Below, piece after piece: positions 30,184 through 38,569 of a stretch of 53,291 nucleotides of DNA. Source of the stretch: Neptunomonas marina (lineage in GTDB: Bacteria > Pseudomonadota > Gammaproteobacteria > Pseudomonadales > Balneatricaceae). The notes under the pieces are model-generated. The model did not search any database and was not told where the DNA came from. It saw only the letters and a program-made list of their open reading frames with translations. How positions within the stretch are numbered: position 1 is the first letter of the stretch; every line of letters starts with the position of its first letter. The DNA is taken from contig NZ_SACQ01000012.1 in NCBI RefSeq assembly GCF_004005935.1, positions 1 through 53,291 on the forward strand, read 5' to 3'. The position numbers and the translations under genes were made by a program.

Positions 30184-30252
30184 GTTTTTTTAAGTGTTTG
30201 TTTTTTAAGGTTTTTATTTTTTTTGGTGCTTTTTCTTATCTATGCTAAGCAC

Positions 30253-30314
30253 GGTAACGTAACAAAATGTTTCCAAAGGTAACACTTTGGGTAACAGTGT
30301 TACCGAGTGTTACC
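30253..30314 (-). promoter_or_regulatory. Cluster of GGTAACA/TGTTACC elements (candidate CbrB activator sites)
   Basis: Plus-strand GGTAACA occurs at 30279-30285 and 30290-30296, exactly 11 bases apart. GGTAAC-AGT-GTTACC (30290-30304) is a perfect palindrome. Further copies lie at 30253-30264 and 30308-30314, the last entering the cbrB 3' end. They are about 70-130 bases upstream of the sigma-54 promoter, the right place for an enhancer-binding protein. I recall TGTTAC-type half sites for Pseudomonas CbrB; binding here is inference. Confidence 0.65.
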
Positions 30315-31716
30315 CCTTCGGTTTGCGTGGAATTCCCAACTTTTGGCGGCGCTCCCACAAGCACTTACGGCTGACGCCCAGCTTTTTAGCAAGCTCGGTT
30401 TCACTCATTTGGTCTTGATGCTCAAGCACAAAGCGTTGGAAGTAGTCATCTAGTGATAATCCCTGCTGAGGTTGGCGTTGTGCGCCGGCATTCACCACTT
30501 GCTCTTGCTGTGGTTCATGCTCCACGAAACGAGACTCTAGCTGGTCCAGCGTGAGTTTAGCGTCGATATCTAGGCCGAGTAGGTCCGGTGTGATGCTATT
30601 TGTGTCTGCGAGGATAACAGCCCGCTCAATCGCGTTTTCAAGTTCGCGCACGTTGCCCGGCCAGTTGTACGCCAGCATCATGGCGCGACTCTCTGGGCTG
30701 AGCGAAAGGGTAGGGCAGGCCATGCGCTCGCAGGCATCTGCCAAAAACTTTTCGGCCAGTTCAATGATGTCCTCGCCGCGATTGCGCAAGGGAGGCATCT
30801 TCAGCTCCATAACGTAAAGCCGATAATAGAGGTCCTCACGGAACTCGCCAGCACGTGCCAGCTCTTTCAGATTTCGGTGAGTGGCCGCTATCAAGCGAAC
30901 ATTGACCTTCTTCGATTGTACTGAGCCAACTTTACGAATCTCGCTTTCCTGTAAGAAGCGTAACAAGCGTGCTTGGGCTTCTAATGGCAACTCGCCTATC
31001 TCATCTAGGAAAAGCGTACCGCCATCAGCCGCTTCGATCAGACCGCTGCGCGCGCTATTGGCACCGGTAAATGAGCCTTTTTCGTGACCGAACAGCTCTG
31101 ACTCGATCAGCGTTTCAGGGATCGCAGCGCAGTTTACCGAGATCATGGGGGCTTGAGCTCGTGGGCTTTGATCATGAATAGCGCGTGCGGCCAGCTCTTT
31201 ACCTGTGCCTGACTCACCTAAAATCAGTACGGTCGCGTCAGTACGCGCGACTTTAGCGATGCGGCCAAATAGCGCCTGCATCGGCTCGCACTGGCCGATG
31301 AAGGGTAGGTTATGACTCGGTTCGACACTGCTGCTGTCTGCTGCTGGTGTCTCTACAGGTTCTTCAGACGCCGTTGCGAGTAGCGCTGCGATGGTTTCCA
31401 GCATCTCGTCATGGTTAAACGGTTTGGCGATATAGTCCTTAGCGCCGAGCTTCATCGCATCAACGGCGGAGCGCATGCTGCCATAGCTGGTCATGATCAG
31501 TACGGGTACGTGACCGGCTAGCTTGATCAGGTCCGTGCCAGGTGCGCCTGGTAATCGAAGATCACTGATGATGAGGTCAAAATCTGTGAGTGAAAATTGC
31601 GCAACGGCCTCGTCTACGGCACCGGCGTCACTCACGTCATAGTTATGTTTTTCTAACAGGCGCCGAAGCGCAGAGCGGATGACTTGTTCATCCTCTACAA
31701 TCAGAATGCGGCTCAT
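30310..31716 (-). CDS. cbrB: Sigma-54-dependent response regulator CbrB
   Basis: CbrB is the NtrC-family partner of CbrA, controlling use of carbon and nitrogen sources. The 468-residue protein has a receiver domain with the phosphoacceptor Asp52 (IISDLRLPG), a central AAA+ domain with GESGTGKE and the sigma-54 contact loop as GSFTGA instead of the common GAFTGA, and a Fis-type C-terminal HTH (LAKKLGVSRKCLWERRQKLG). It lies 6 bp after cbrA. The neighbourhood gluQ-cbrA-cbrB-pcnB separates it from NtrC. Confidence 0.93.
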   Translation of the reverse strand: MSRILIVEDEQVIRSALRRLLEKHNYDVSDAGAVDEAVAQFSLTDFDLIISDLRLPGAPGTDLIKLAGHVPVLIMTSYGSMRSAVDAMKLGAKDYIAKPFNHDEMLETIAALLATASEEPVETPAADSSSVEPSHNLPFIGQCEPMQALFGRIAKVARTDATVLILGESGTGKELAARAIHDQSPRAQAPMISVNCAAIPETLIESELFGHEKGSFTGANSARSGLIEAADGGTLFLDEIGELPLEAQARLLRFLQESEIRKVGSVQSKKVNVRLIAATHRNLKELARAGEFREDLYYRLYVMELKMPPLRNRGEDIIELAEKFLADACERMACPTLSLSPESRAMMLAYNWPGNVRELENAIERAVILADTNSITPDLLGLDIDAKLTLDQLESRFVEHEPQQEQVVNAGAQRQPQQGLSLDDYFQRFVLEHQDQMSETELAKKLGVSRKCLWERRQKLGIPRKPKG

Positions 31717-31722
31717 GGTTAA

Positions 31723-34638
31723 CTACCTACTCTCCAAAACACGACCTGTTTCCGGTCTGGAGCCCGGTAAGGTGATTAACACCTGTGTGCCTTTGTTCTG
31801 CTTTTTATTGGCGGGGCTTATTAATTCAATACTACCATAATGTTCAGTGAGAATATTGTACACCAATGGTAGACCCAAGCCGGTACCTTTTCCGGGTTCT
31901 TTGGTGGTAAAGAACGGCTCGAATATCTTATCTTTTGCTTCTGCGGGAATACCTGCGCCTTCATCTGTAATCGAGAGCTTTACGCGCTGATCTTGAGACT
32001 CGGCCCGAATCCAAATGGTGCTTTTGGCCGGTGATGCATCGCAGGCGTTATTGAGCACATTCACCAGTACTTGGAGAATCAACTGAGGATCACCGTCGAT
32101 CTCTAGCTCTCCTCCTAATAGCTTGATGAACTGCTGGTCTCGTGCGTGCGAATCAAGCGAGACAAGGTGCACCGCCTCATCGATCGCATCATTTAGTGAG
32201 AAGCGTTCAAACTGCACATCATTGATGGTTTGGCCGGTATGAGCAAAGCGCACTAACGATTGCACAATACGGCTGATGCGCTTGGTTTGCTCGATGATCT
32301 CATCACCGGCGTGGAGAATTTCGGGGTCATCGGTCTCTAGTGATAAGTTTTGCGCAAGGCAAGCGATCCCTGTCACAGGATTACCAATCTCGTGGGCAAC
32401 ACCCGCTGCAAAGCGGCCAATGGAGGATAAGCGCTCACTATGAGCGAGGCGATCAGTGAGCAAATGCTGCTCTGTGCCATCTTCGACCAAAACAACGATC
32501 GAGCTATCAGGGCTGTCTGAAAGGGGGCTTTTATGCAGAGTTAACCAATAGCTGTGGCCTTCAACTATTACTTCGCGCTCGGTGGTGTGATTGTCCTCCT
32601 CCTCGATAAAGCTGGGCAGAAGTTCATTCCATGGCGCGGGCAAGTCACTTAGGGCGCGGTCTGTGGTCGCGTGTGGTGCTAGCCCCGTTAGCTTTGCCAT
32701 CTCATTGTTCCAAAAGAGGATGTGCTGTGATGGGGCGATGGTAAATGCGCCGATAGGGAGCTTTTCTAGCGTAGTCCGGTGGTAGCGGCGCAGCTCGTCT
32801 AGCTCGACCGCAAGGCCGCTGAGTCGTGCTTGGTAAGTCTCTAAGTGAGTTTCCAGTAAGTGGATATCACGGGCTTGGAATGACTTCTCAGAAGAGCTTT
32901 TACTCAAGGGCTCTAAAATAGTCGCTGCTTCAACGGGGCCGATAAGCGCAGATAAGTTTTGTTCCAGTGTGTTACGCAGGCGCAGTAAATCAAGTGGTGC
33001 TAAGTGCTCGCGATCAACTCCTAGGCGTTGCAGCGCATGGTGAAGTTCCCGTCGAGCTGCGCCCTCGCCAAGCTTGGGTGTCAGGATGTGAATAACATCG
33101 TTTGGCGTGAAAGAGGGGCGCTGGATCTCGCGGGGGGAGTCCATCGTGTTAAGCAAACAGGATTCGGCTGCGCGCGCCTCATCTGAATGTGGCTTTGAAA
33201 TGCGTGAAATCACAACAAAGAGCAGTGTATTGATCACCAGTGCAAAGATGGCCGATGACTCCCAGTTAAGCTCATCAATCCCGACATCTTTGAGTGCTGC
33301 TGGATAGAAGGTTGTGATCATCCAACTGGCCATACCGGCTAGCAGGCCGCTGATGAAGCCGAGGCGAGTCGCACCCAGCCAAAAGAGTATCGCGATTAAA
33401 CCTGGCAAAAACTGTAGGAACGCGACGAAAGCACTCAGGCCCAGCAGCTTAGGTTCTAAGTGCACGCCCACTTTGGTGTAGAAAAGGAAGCTTGCAAAAA
33501 TGACTGCAAGAATAAGGGCGCGTCTTAGCCAGAGCAGCCAAGAGTAAAAACGAATATTTTCGGGGGTATCGGCAAAGGGCAAGATAACGTGGTTTTGCAG
33601 CATAGAAGCTAGCGAAATCGCTGCAACGATAATGATGCCGCTGGCGGCTGATAATCCTCCCATCAGGGCGAGCACGATCATCCAATCTTGGTGCATTAGA
33701 TAGCCGATGTTAAACAGCAGCAACGAGGAAGATTCCATAATCCCCAGCTCATAGCCGGCAAATACGATAATCGGTACACACAGCGCTAGCAGCAGTAGAT
33801 AGAGTGGCATGCCCCAAGAGGCCTTGTGTAAGCTTTCCGCTGAGCGGTTCTCAGTAAAGGCAAGATGGAACATATGTGGCATGGCTAGTGTTGAGGTAAA
33901 GAATGCCATTAAGAGAGTACGCCACGTTGAACCTTCGCCACCGGCTTGGATGTTCTCAATAAAGTGGGCGTTTGTGTGAATCCACTCCACTGTTGCGGCT
34001 GGCCCGTTGAGCACTTCCCACAGCAGATAGCCAGCGATGCCCAGTAGCGCGCCAAGCTTGAAAACAGAGTTTGCGGCGATAGCCATCACCAAGCCTCGGT
34101 TACGAGATCGCATGGAAGGATGTCGGGCGCCAAACAGCAGCGCAAAGAGCGCGATTAAAAGACAAAAGGCAGTGGCGATCTCGAGCGTTGAAAACTCATT
34201 ATTTAGCTGGTGGAGCACATCCGCGATAGCCTGGATCTGGATCGAAATCAGGGGCAATGTGGCGAGAAACAGCACGCAAGTGGTGAGGGTGCCAACGAAG
34301 CCGCTGCGAAAGCGAAAAGCAAATAGGTCGGCTAGTGAGCTGAGTTTGTATCGGTTAGTGATATGGAAAATTGGGATAAACAGCACTGGTGCCAGTAAAA
34401 AAGCAGCGCTGCCACCCAAATATGATGATAGAAACTGTAAACCATCCGTTTCGATGGTCGCGAATGCACCATAAAAGGTCCATATACTGGCATAGGCGCC
34501 AAAAGATAACGTATGAACCCACGGGTGCTGAGCGATGCGTCTGGGGATAATTTCCCGCTCAGATGCGTAAGCGATTCCAAACAACACCAGTAGATAAACA
34601 GTAACAATCAGAAATAGGCCTGCGACTGAAAAGCTCAT
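31723..34638 (-). CDS. cbrA: Sensor histidine kinase CbrA with sodium/solute symporter-like domain
   Basis: The 971-residue protein fuses an N-terminal SLC5-type transporter domain (about 13 membrane helices, residues 1-500) to a linker with a STAC-like segment, a PAS domain (around 620-720), a HisKA domain with phosphorylation site His749 in [11 protein letters not shown], and a HATPase domain with GAGIP and [15 protein letters not shown]. This layout is characteristic of CbrA, which in Pseudomonas also moves histidine. The start overlaps the upstream small ORF by 4 bp, so translation is coupled. It phosphorylates CbrB, encoded next. Confidence 0.94.
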   Translation of the reverse strand: MSFSVAGLFLIVTVYLLVLFGIAYASEREIIPRRIAQHPWVHTLSFGAYASIWTFYGAFATIETDGLQFLSSYLGGSAAFLLAPVLFIPIFHITNRYKLSSLADLFAFRFRSGFVGTLTTCVLFLATLPLISIQIQAIADVLHQLNNEFSTLEIATAFCLLIALFALLFGARHPSMRSRNRGLVMAIAANSVFKLGALLGIAGYLLWEVLNGPAATVEWIHTNAHFIENIQAGGEGSTWRTLLMAFFTSTLAMPHMFHLAFTENRSAESLHKASWGMPLYLLLLALCVPIIVFAGYELGIMESSSLLLFNIGYLMHQDWMIVLALMGGLSAASGIIIVAAISLASMLQNHVILPFADTPENIRFYSWLLWLRRALILAVIFASFLFYTKVGVHLEPKLLGLSAFVAFLQFLPGLIAILFWLGATRLGFISGLLAGMASWMITTFYPAALKDVGIDELNWESSAIFALVINTLLFVVISRISKPHSDEARAAESCLLNTMDSPREIQRPSFTPNDVIHILTPKLGEGAARRELHHALQRLGVDREHLAPLDLLRLRNTLEQNLSALIGPVEAATILEPLSKSSSEKSFQARDIHLLETHLETYQARLSGLAVELDELRRYHRTTLEKLPIGAFTIAPSQHILFWNNEMAKLTGLAPHATTDRALSDLPAPWNELLPSFIEEEDNHTTEREVIVEGHSYWLTLHKSPLSDSPDSSIVVLVEDGTEQHLLTDRLAHSERLSSIGRFAAGVAHEIGNPVTGIACLAQNLSLETDDPEILHAGDEIIEQTKRISRIVQSLVRFAHTGQTINDVQFERFSLNDAIDEAVHLVSLDSHARDQQFIKLLGGELEIDGDPQLILQVLVNVLNNACDASPAKSTIWIRAESQDQRVKLSITDEGAGIPAEAKDKIFEPFFTTKEPGKGTGLGLPLVYNILTEHYGSIELISPANKKQNKGTQVLITLPGSRPETGRVLESR

Positions 34639-34823
34639 AGGTCCTCCCTTCGCAGCTCCGCGAGTACGACAATAACGATGAAGAATAGCCAGCAGCCAAA
34701 TGTCATCACCAGGGCGTGATCAAGCGCCAGCCACCACTCAAAAATGGCGGGTAAAAACAGCCAGCATGCCATGATGATCAATAAAATGGCGCGATGGGAA
34801 TACACAGCTAAACCCCCGGCCAT
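34635..34823 (-). CDS. Small two-helix membrane protein upstream of cbrA
   Basis: The 62-residue product has two hydrophobic stretches (about residues 10-28 and 36-55) joined by a short Trp-containing loop, and ends RREDL. It overlaps gluQ by 16 bp at its start and cbrA by 4 bp (ATGA) at its stop, the pattern of a translationally coupled gene. Pseudomonas also has a small ORF just before cbrA, which I recall being called cbrX. I do not recognise a function; a partner or expression coupler for CbrA is inference. Confidence 0.72.
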   Translation of the reverse strand: MAGGLAVYSHRAILLIIMACWLFLPAIFEWWLALDHALVMTFGCWLFFIVIVVLAELRREDL

Positions 34824-35677
34824 GCCATGGCAGCGCGCTTAGGAATACGCTCCATTGACCAGTGTTCCGTTGCCCAGCGCAACTGCGCTTGAGGCGCTGC
34901 GCGCAATAATGATTCAGGCAAAGGGTGTCCAAGAAATGCCAATGCGGCAGCGATCTGCTCGCTGACACAGGAGAGATCAAGGGGTTTGGCTAAGTTCTGC
35001 TTGCTTAACTTTTGGCCGTTGGTAGTGGTGACGATGGGAATATGGGCATAGCTGGGTGTTTGGTAATGAAGCGCTTGCTGGAGCAGAATTTGCTTGGCGG
35101 TTTCGTCGATGAGGTCGTAACCGCGCACCACATGCGTTATGCCCGCTGCAGCATCATCAACAACGACTGCGAGGTGGTAGGCCCACAGTGCATCGCGGCG
35201 ACGCAATAGGAAATCTTCAATACTGGCTGGGGCATGTGTCCGTTTGCCCTGAATAGCGTCGTGCCAGATTAGCTCAGCATTAGAGGAGATAAAGCGCACT
35301 GCGCCGCCGGTGTGCTGCTGGGTGCGGCAAAACCGATCATAACCAACGCCTGCATGCCGTTGCGCAACCATTTTGCGTGAACAGGTGCAGTAGTAGCAAC
35401 ACTGGTTTTCCTGCAGCTGGTGGAGTGCTGTTTCATAGCGCAGGTGATGGTTGCTCTGGTGGCTGATCTCACCATCCCACTCCAAACCAAAGGCGCTGAG
35501 TGTTTCAGGGATGCGGTGGATGGCTGCGGGTACAGAGCGAGGCGGGTCGATATCTTCAATGCGAAGTAGCCACTTGCCTTGATGATGGCGAGCGTCAAGG
35601 AAACTTGCGAGCGCAGCAAGCAAAGAGCCGAAGTGGAGCGGGCCCGTCGGCGAAGGCGCAAAACGTCCTATATACAT
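34808..35677 (-). CDS. gluQ: Glutamyl-Q tRNA(Asp) synthetase
   Basis: GluQ (YadB) is a truncated glutamyl-tRNA synthetase that glutamylates queuosine 34 of tRNA-Asp. The 289-residue protein has the class I signature APSPTGPLHFGS, a zinc-site cysteine cluster (CYYCTCSR and FCR), and KLSKQN as the KMSKS loop; the anticodon-binding domain of GluRS is missing, as expected. The dksA-gluQ pair is conserved in E. coli and Pseudomonas. It depends on queuosine, which may relate to the QueD-like gene at 23895. Confidence 0.95.
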   Translation of the reverse strand: MYIGRFAPSPTGPLHFGSLLAALASFLDARHHQGKWLLRIEDIDPPRSVPAAIHRIPETLSAFGLEWDGEISHQSNHHLRYETALHQLQENQCCYYCTCSRKMVAQRHAGVGYDRFCRTQQHTGGAVRFISSNAELIWHDAIQGKRTHAPASIEDFLLRRRDALWAYHLAVVVDDAAAGITHVVRGYDLIDETAKQILLQQALHYQTPSYAHIPIVTTTNGQKLSKQNLAKPLDLSCVSEQIAAALAFLGHPLPESLLRAAPQAQLRWATEHWSMERIPKRAAMAWPGV

Positions 35678-35687
35678 ACGTATCGAG

Positions 35688-35721
35688 AGGGCAAACCGGT
35701 GCGTGTTACCGAACTTGCCCT
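35688..35721 (-). promoter_or_regulatory. Hairpin between dksA and gluQ
   Basis: AGGGCAA (35688-35694) faces TTGCCCT (35715-35721), with CGGT/ACCG inside. There is no T-run on either strand, so it is not a standard terminator. It may be an RNA processing or stability element in the dksA-gluQ transcript. Confidence 0.4.
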
Positions 35722-35737
35722 TAGGTTAGCAAGCGTC

Positions 35738-36169
35738 TTAGGAGCCGACTTGCTTCTCTTTAATTTCAGCAAGTGTTTTGCAATCGATGCACATGGTTGC
35801 TGTAGGTCGAGCTTCTAGACGACGAATCCCGATCTCGATACCGCAAGTTTCGCAGTAGCCGTAGTCGTCTTCATCGATACTTTCCATCGCCTCGTTGATC
35901 TTCTTGATCAGCTTACGCTCCCGATCACGGGTACGTAGTTCAAGGCTGAATTCCTCTTCCTGACTAGCACGATCACTCGGATCGGCAAAGTTGGCAGCTT
36001 CTTCTTGGAGGTGATGAATGGTGCTATCCACCTCTTCCATCAACTGCTGCTTCCATGTCGTCAGAATTTGGCGGAAATGGTCCTTTTGAGCTTCATTCAT
36101 GTATTCCTCACCTTCAGCCGGGTTGTATGGCTCAAAGTGACTGAACTGTGATTCGTTAGTGTTTGGCAT
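35738..36169 (-). CDS. dksA: RNA polymerase-binding transcription factor DksA
   Basis: DksA enters the polymerase secondary channel and works with ppGpp in the stringent response, notably at rRNA promoters such as the one at the right edge. The 143-residue protein has a coiled coil with the acidic tip (ANFADPSDRASQEEEFSLEL) and a C4 zinc finger (CETCGIEIG and CIDC). The start is taken at ATG 36169, where GAGG is seven bases upstream; the open frame extends 23 codons further without a binding site. gluQ follows. Confidence 0.96.
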   Translation of the reverse strand: MPNTNESQFSHFEPYNPAEGEEYMNEAQKDHFRQILTTWKQQLMEEVDSTIHHLQEEAANFADPSDRASQEEEFSLELRTRDRERKLIKKINEAMESIDEDDYGYCETCGIEIGIRRLEARPTATMCIDCKTLAEIKEKQVGS

Positions 36170-36436
36170 AGCGTGCCTCACTTCTCCGAAATTGCTTAGA
36201 TCATCAGCGATCTGCAATTCAATACCGTTAAATTCCAAGACTTCCAGAAAATGGAAGGTTGGAGAAATTACCAGAACACCTTAGTTTAGGCTAGCCCTGT
36301 TTGGCAAAAAATAAAGGGAGAATTAACCGCTGCTCGGTTCCACTTCTTGACCACGCGAGGGTGATATTTAGTGTTGGGGAGGAACAATAGGGGTAGTTAT
36401 GTATAATGGCGCATTAACCTAAAGTAGGAGTAAATA

Positions 36437-37597
36437 ATGGATAGTCGATGGACTGGACGGGCCCGTGAAATCGAATCTTTCAAAGTGATGGATCTACTCA
36501 AGCGCGCCAAAGAGCTGGATGCTCAGGGCCATGATGTAGTGCATATGGAAGCAGGTGAGCCTGATTTCGGCACCGCGCCCCGCGTGCGCGAGGCGGCTCA
36601 CCGCGCAATTGATCAAGGCCTCACACAGTATACTCCTGCTGCCGGTATTCCTGAGCTGCGCCAAGCGATCGCAACGTTTTATAAGCAGCGCTACAATCTA
36701 GACATACCTGCTGAGCGGGTTGTGGTGACTTCGGGTGCCTCTGGGGCGCTATTGATGATGTTCGGTTTGCTGGCGGACCCCGGCACGACCTTTATGATGA
36801 GTGACCCTGGCTATCCGTGTAACCGCCAATTTTTGCGGATGATGGAAGCGCGTGCGCAGCTCATCCCAGTGAGCGCCGACGATAACTTTCAGCTGACGCC
36901 CGCCATGATCGAGGCCCAGTGGCAGGCAAATACTGCGGGTGTGTTGATGGCATCACCGGCTAACCCAACCGGCTCGGTACTATCGAAAGAGGAGCTAAAA
37001 GGTATCTCTGCCGCCGTAAAACAGCAGGGGGGCACCTTAGTAGTTGACGAGCTCTACCATGGCCTGACGTACGGTTTTGATGCCAGCAGTGTGCTCGAAG
37101 TCGACCCTGATGCGTTTGTGCTAAATAGCTTCTCAAAGTATTTCGGTATGACGGGCTGGCGCTTGGGTTGGATTGTCGCGCCAGAAGCAGCCGTTCCAGA
37201 GCTTGAGAAGCTGGCGCAAAACCTCTATATCTCGCCACCAACGGTTTCCCAATACGCAGCGTTGGCTGCGTTCGAACCGGATTCCATCGCTGAATTTGAG
37301 CGTCGTCGAGCCGAGTTTGCTAAGCGCCGGGATCTTTTGGTTAACGGGCTGCGTGAGCTTGGTTTCGGTATTCCGCTAATGCCAGAGGGGGCTTTTTACG
37401 TTTACGCGGATGCTTCTCACCTAACGGATGATACGTACAGCTACTGCTTCTCGCTGTTAGAAGAGGATCACGTTGCGGTGACGCCCGGTTTAGACTTTGG
37501 CACCTACCGAGCGAATCAGTTTATCCGCTTCTCCTACACCACCGGGCTGGATCGTATTGAGTTGGCGTTAGAGCGTTTGCGCAAGCGTATCGGCTAG
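36437..37597 (+). CDS. PLP-dependent aminotransferase, class I/II
   Basis: A 386-residue fold-type I aminotransferase. It shows HMEAGEPDFGTAP near the N-terminus, SPANPTGSV, DELYHGL, the PLP-binding Lys234 in NSFSKYFGMTGWRLGW, and FIRFSY near the C-terminus with the substrate-carboxylate arginine. The substrate cannot be read from sequence; aspartate, alanine or branched/aromatic amino acids are possible. A similar aminotransferase lies next to dksA in Pseudomonas, so the location is conserved. A TATAAT at 36402-36407 may be its -10. Confidence 0.92.
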   Translation: MDSRWTGRAREIESFKVMDLLKRAKELDAQGHDVVHMEAGEPDFGTAPRVREAAHRAIDQGLTQYTPAAGIPELRQAIATFYKQRYNLDIPAERVVVTSGASGALLMMFGLLADPGTTFMMSDPGYPCNRQFLRMMEARAQLIPVSADDNFQLTPAMIEAQWQANTAGVLMASPANPTGSVLSKEELKGISAAVKQQGGTLVVDELYHGLTYGFDASSVLEVDPDAFVLNSFSKYFGMTGWRLGWIVAPEAAVPELEKLAQNLYISPPTVSQYAALAAFEPDSIAEFERRRAEFAKRRDLLVNGLRELGFGIPLMPEGAFYVYADASHLTDDTYSYCFSLLEEDHVAVTPGLDFGTYRANQFIRFSYTTGLDRIELALERLRKRIG

Positions 37598-37926
37598 CTG
37601 GTTACCTTGGGCAGCTCGACCCATAGCTGCCCATCTTTCAGGGTGCACGCCAACGCTGTCAGTTTCTCGCCCGGACAGGGGCCAGCAATGCACTCACCGT
37701 TCTCTACTGAGAAGAGTGCGCCGTGGGTGGCGCACTGAATAAAGTTACGCTCGTAGTCGAGAAACTGATCCGGTTGCCATTCGAGACGAATGCCACGGTG
37801 TGGGCAGTTGTTCAGATAAGCGAAGAAATCCCCACCTTGATTAACCACAAACAGCGCGTGTGCCTCGACCTCGAATCCCTTGGCGCTGCCTGCTGCGATA
37901 TCGGTTGCTTTACAGAGCTGATGCAT
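37594..37926 (-). CDS. Rieske [2Fe-2S] domain protein
   Basis: A 110-residue single-domain Rieske protein. The cluster ligands are visible as CPH (in NNCPHRGIRLEW) and CATH (in QCATHGALF), giving the two-Cys, two-His set. There is no membrane anchor or oxygenase partner, so it resembles the small ferredoxins of nitrite reductase or ring-hydroxylating systems. It converges with the aminotransferase gene, overlapping its end by 4 bp. The electron partner is unknown. Confidence 0.9.
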   Translation of the reverse strand: MHQLCKATDIAAGSAKGFEVEAHALFVVNQGGDFFAYLNNCPHRGIRLEWQPDQFLDYERNFIQCATHGALFSVENGECIAGPCPGEKLTALACTLKDGQLWVELPKVTS

Positions 37927-37945
37927 AGTGTGCGATTTACTCCTA

Positions 37946-37973
37946 TTTGAACAATTGATCTGGCGCGTATAAT
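37946..37973 (+). promoter_or_regulatory. Promoter of the TonB-like gene
   Basis: TATAAT (37968-37973) with TTTGAA (37946-37951) 16 bases upstream, 35 bases before the GTG start. The -10 is perfect and the -35 moderate. Confidence 0.55.
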
Positions 37974-38008
37974 AGCAACATCATCTTAACTTATGGATAC
38001 GCCTGCTT

Positions 38009-38569
38009 GTGTTGCAGCCTTACCGTTGGCTTTCTGTTATTGCGCTATCTGGTGCTGCTCATTGGGGAGCGGCAACGTGGCTGGTGGATTTTGCGAGCAG
38101 CGAACAGACAGTATCAAGCGCCGCTCCCATTGCGCTGCATTTAAGCGCGCAGGCGCAAAATAACGCTTCACATTCCGCCGCGAACAGACATACTGCGCAA
38201 CCGCAACCGCAACCGCAACCGCAACCGCAACCGCAACCGCAACCGCAACCGCAACCGCAACCGCAACTAAGTGGTACAGCAGAGCAACCCGTTAATGTTG
38301 AATGGTCAGCATTGCGCTTTGCTGCGCCGCCGGTAAAACCACGCTATCCACGTATGGCGCGCCGTCGCGGGGTAGAAGGTGAGGTGCGTGTCTTAATCAC
38401 CATCGGCCCAGAAGGGCGGGTGAAGTATGCGGAGATTGAGCAAAGCTCAGGTTCACAAGCGCTCGATCAAGCGGCTATGAAGGCAGTCCGGCAGTGGCGC
38501 TTCACGCCGCACACCCGAGGTTTTGTGCGGGCGCGAGCACCGATTACCTTCTCGCTAACATCCCCTTAG
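38009..38569 (+). CDS. TonB-family protein with Pro-Gln repeat
   Basis: The 186-residue protein has an N-terminal membrane anchor (about residues 8-28), a linker with roughly a dozen Pro-Gln pairs, and a C-terminal TonB domain (KPRYPRMARRRGVEGEV, then VRQWRFTP). TonB proteins transmit energy from ExbBD to outer-membrane receptors; no exbB, exbD or receptor gene is nearby, so the partner is elsewhere or the role differs. It starts at GTG. The repeat is encoded by a perfect 6-bp tandem array. Its stop codon overlaps that of the convergent gene. Confidence 0.87.
   Translation: MLQPYRWLSVIALSGAAHWGAATWLVDFASSEQTVSSAAPIALHLSAQAQNNASHSAANRHTAQPQPQPQPQPQPQPQPQPQPQPQLSGTAEQPVNVEWSALRFAAPPVKPRYPRMARRRGVEGEVRVLITIGPEGRVKYAEIEQSSGSQALDQAAMKAVRQWRFTPHTRGFVRARAPITFSLTSP
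38198..38267 (+). repeat. Hexanucleotide tandem repeat (CAACCG) inside the TonB-like gene
   Basis: About 11.7 uninterrupted copies of CAACCG encode alternating Pro and Gln. The copies are identical at the DNA level, so the array is young or homogenised and likely to change length by replication slippage. The 6-bp unit keeps the reading frame, so length changes alter only the linker between membrane anchor and TonB domain. Confidence 0.95.

Noticed and set aside
38198-38267. Possible CRISPR or satellite array
   Set aside because: Simple 6-bp in-frame repeat without spacers, inside a TonB-like gene.
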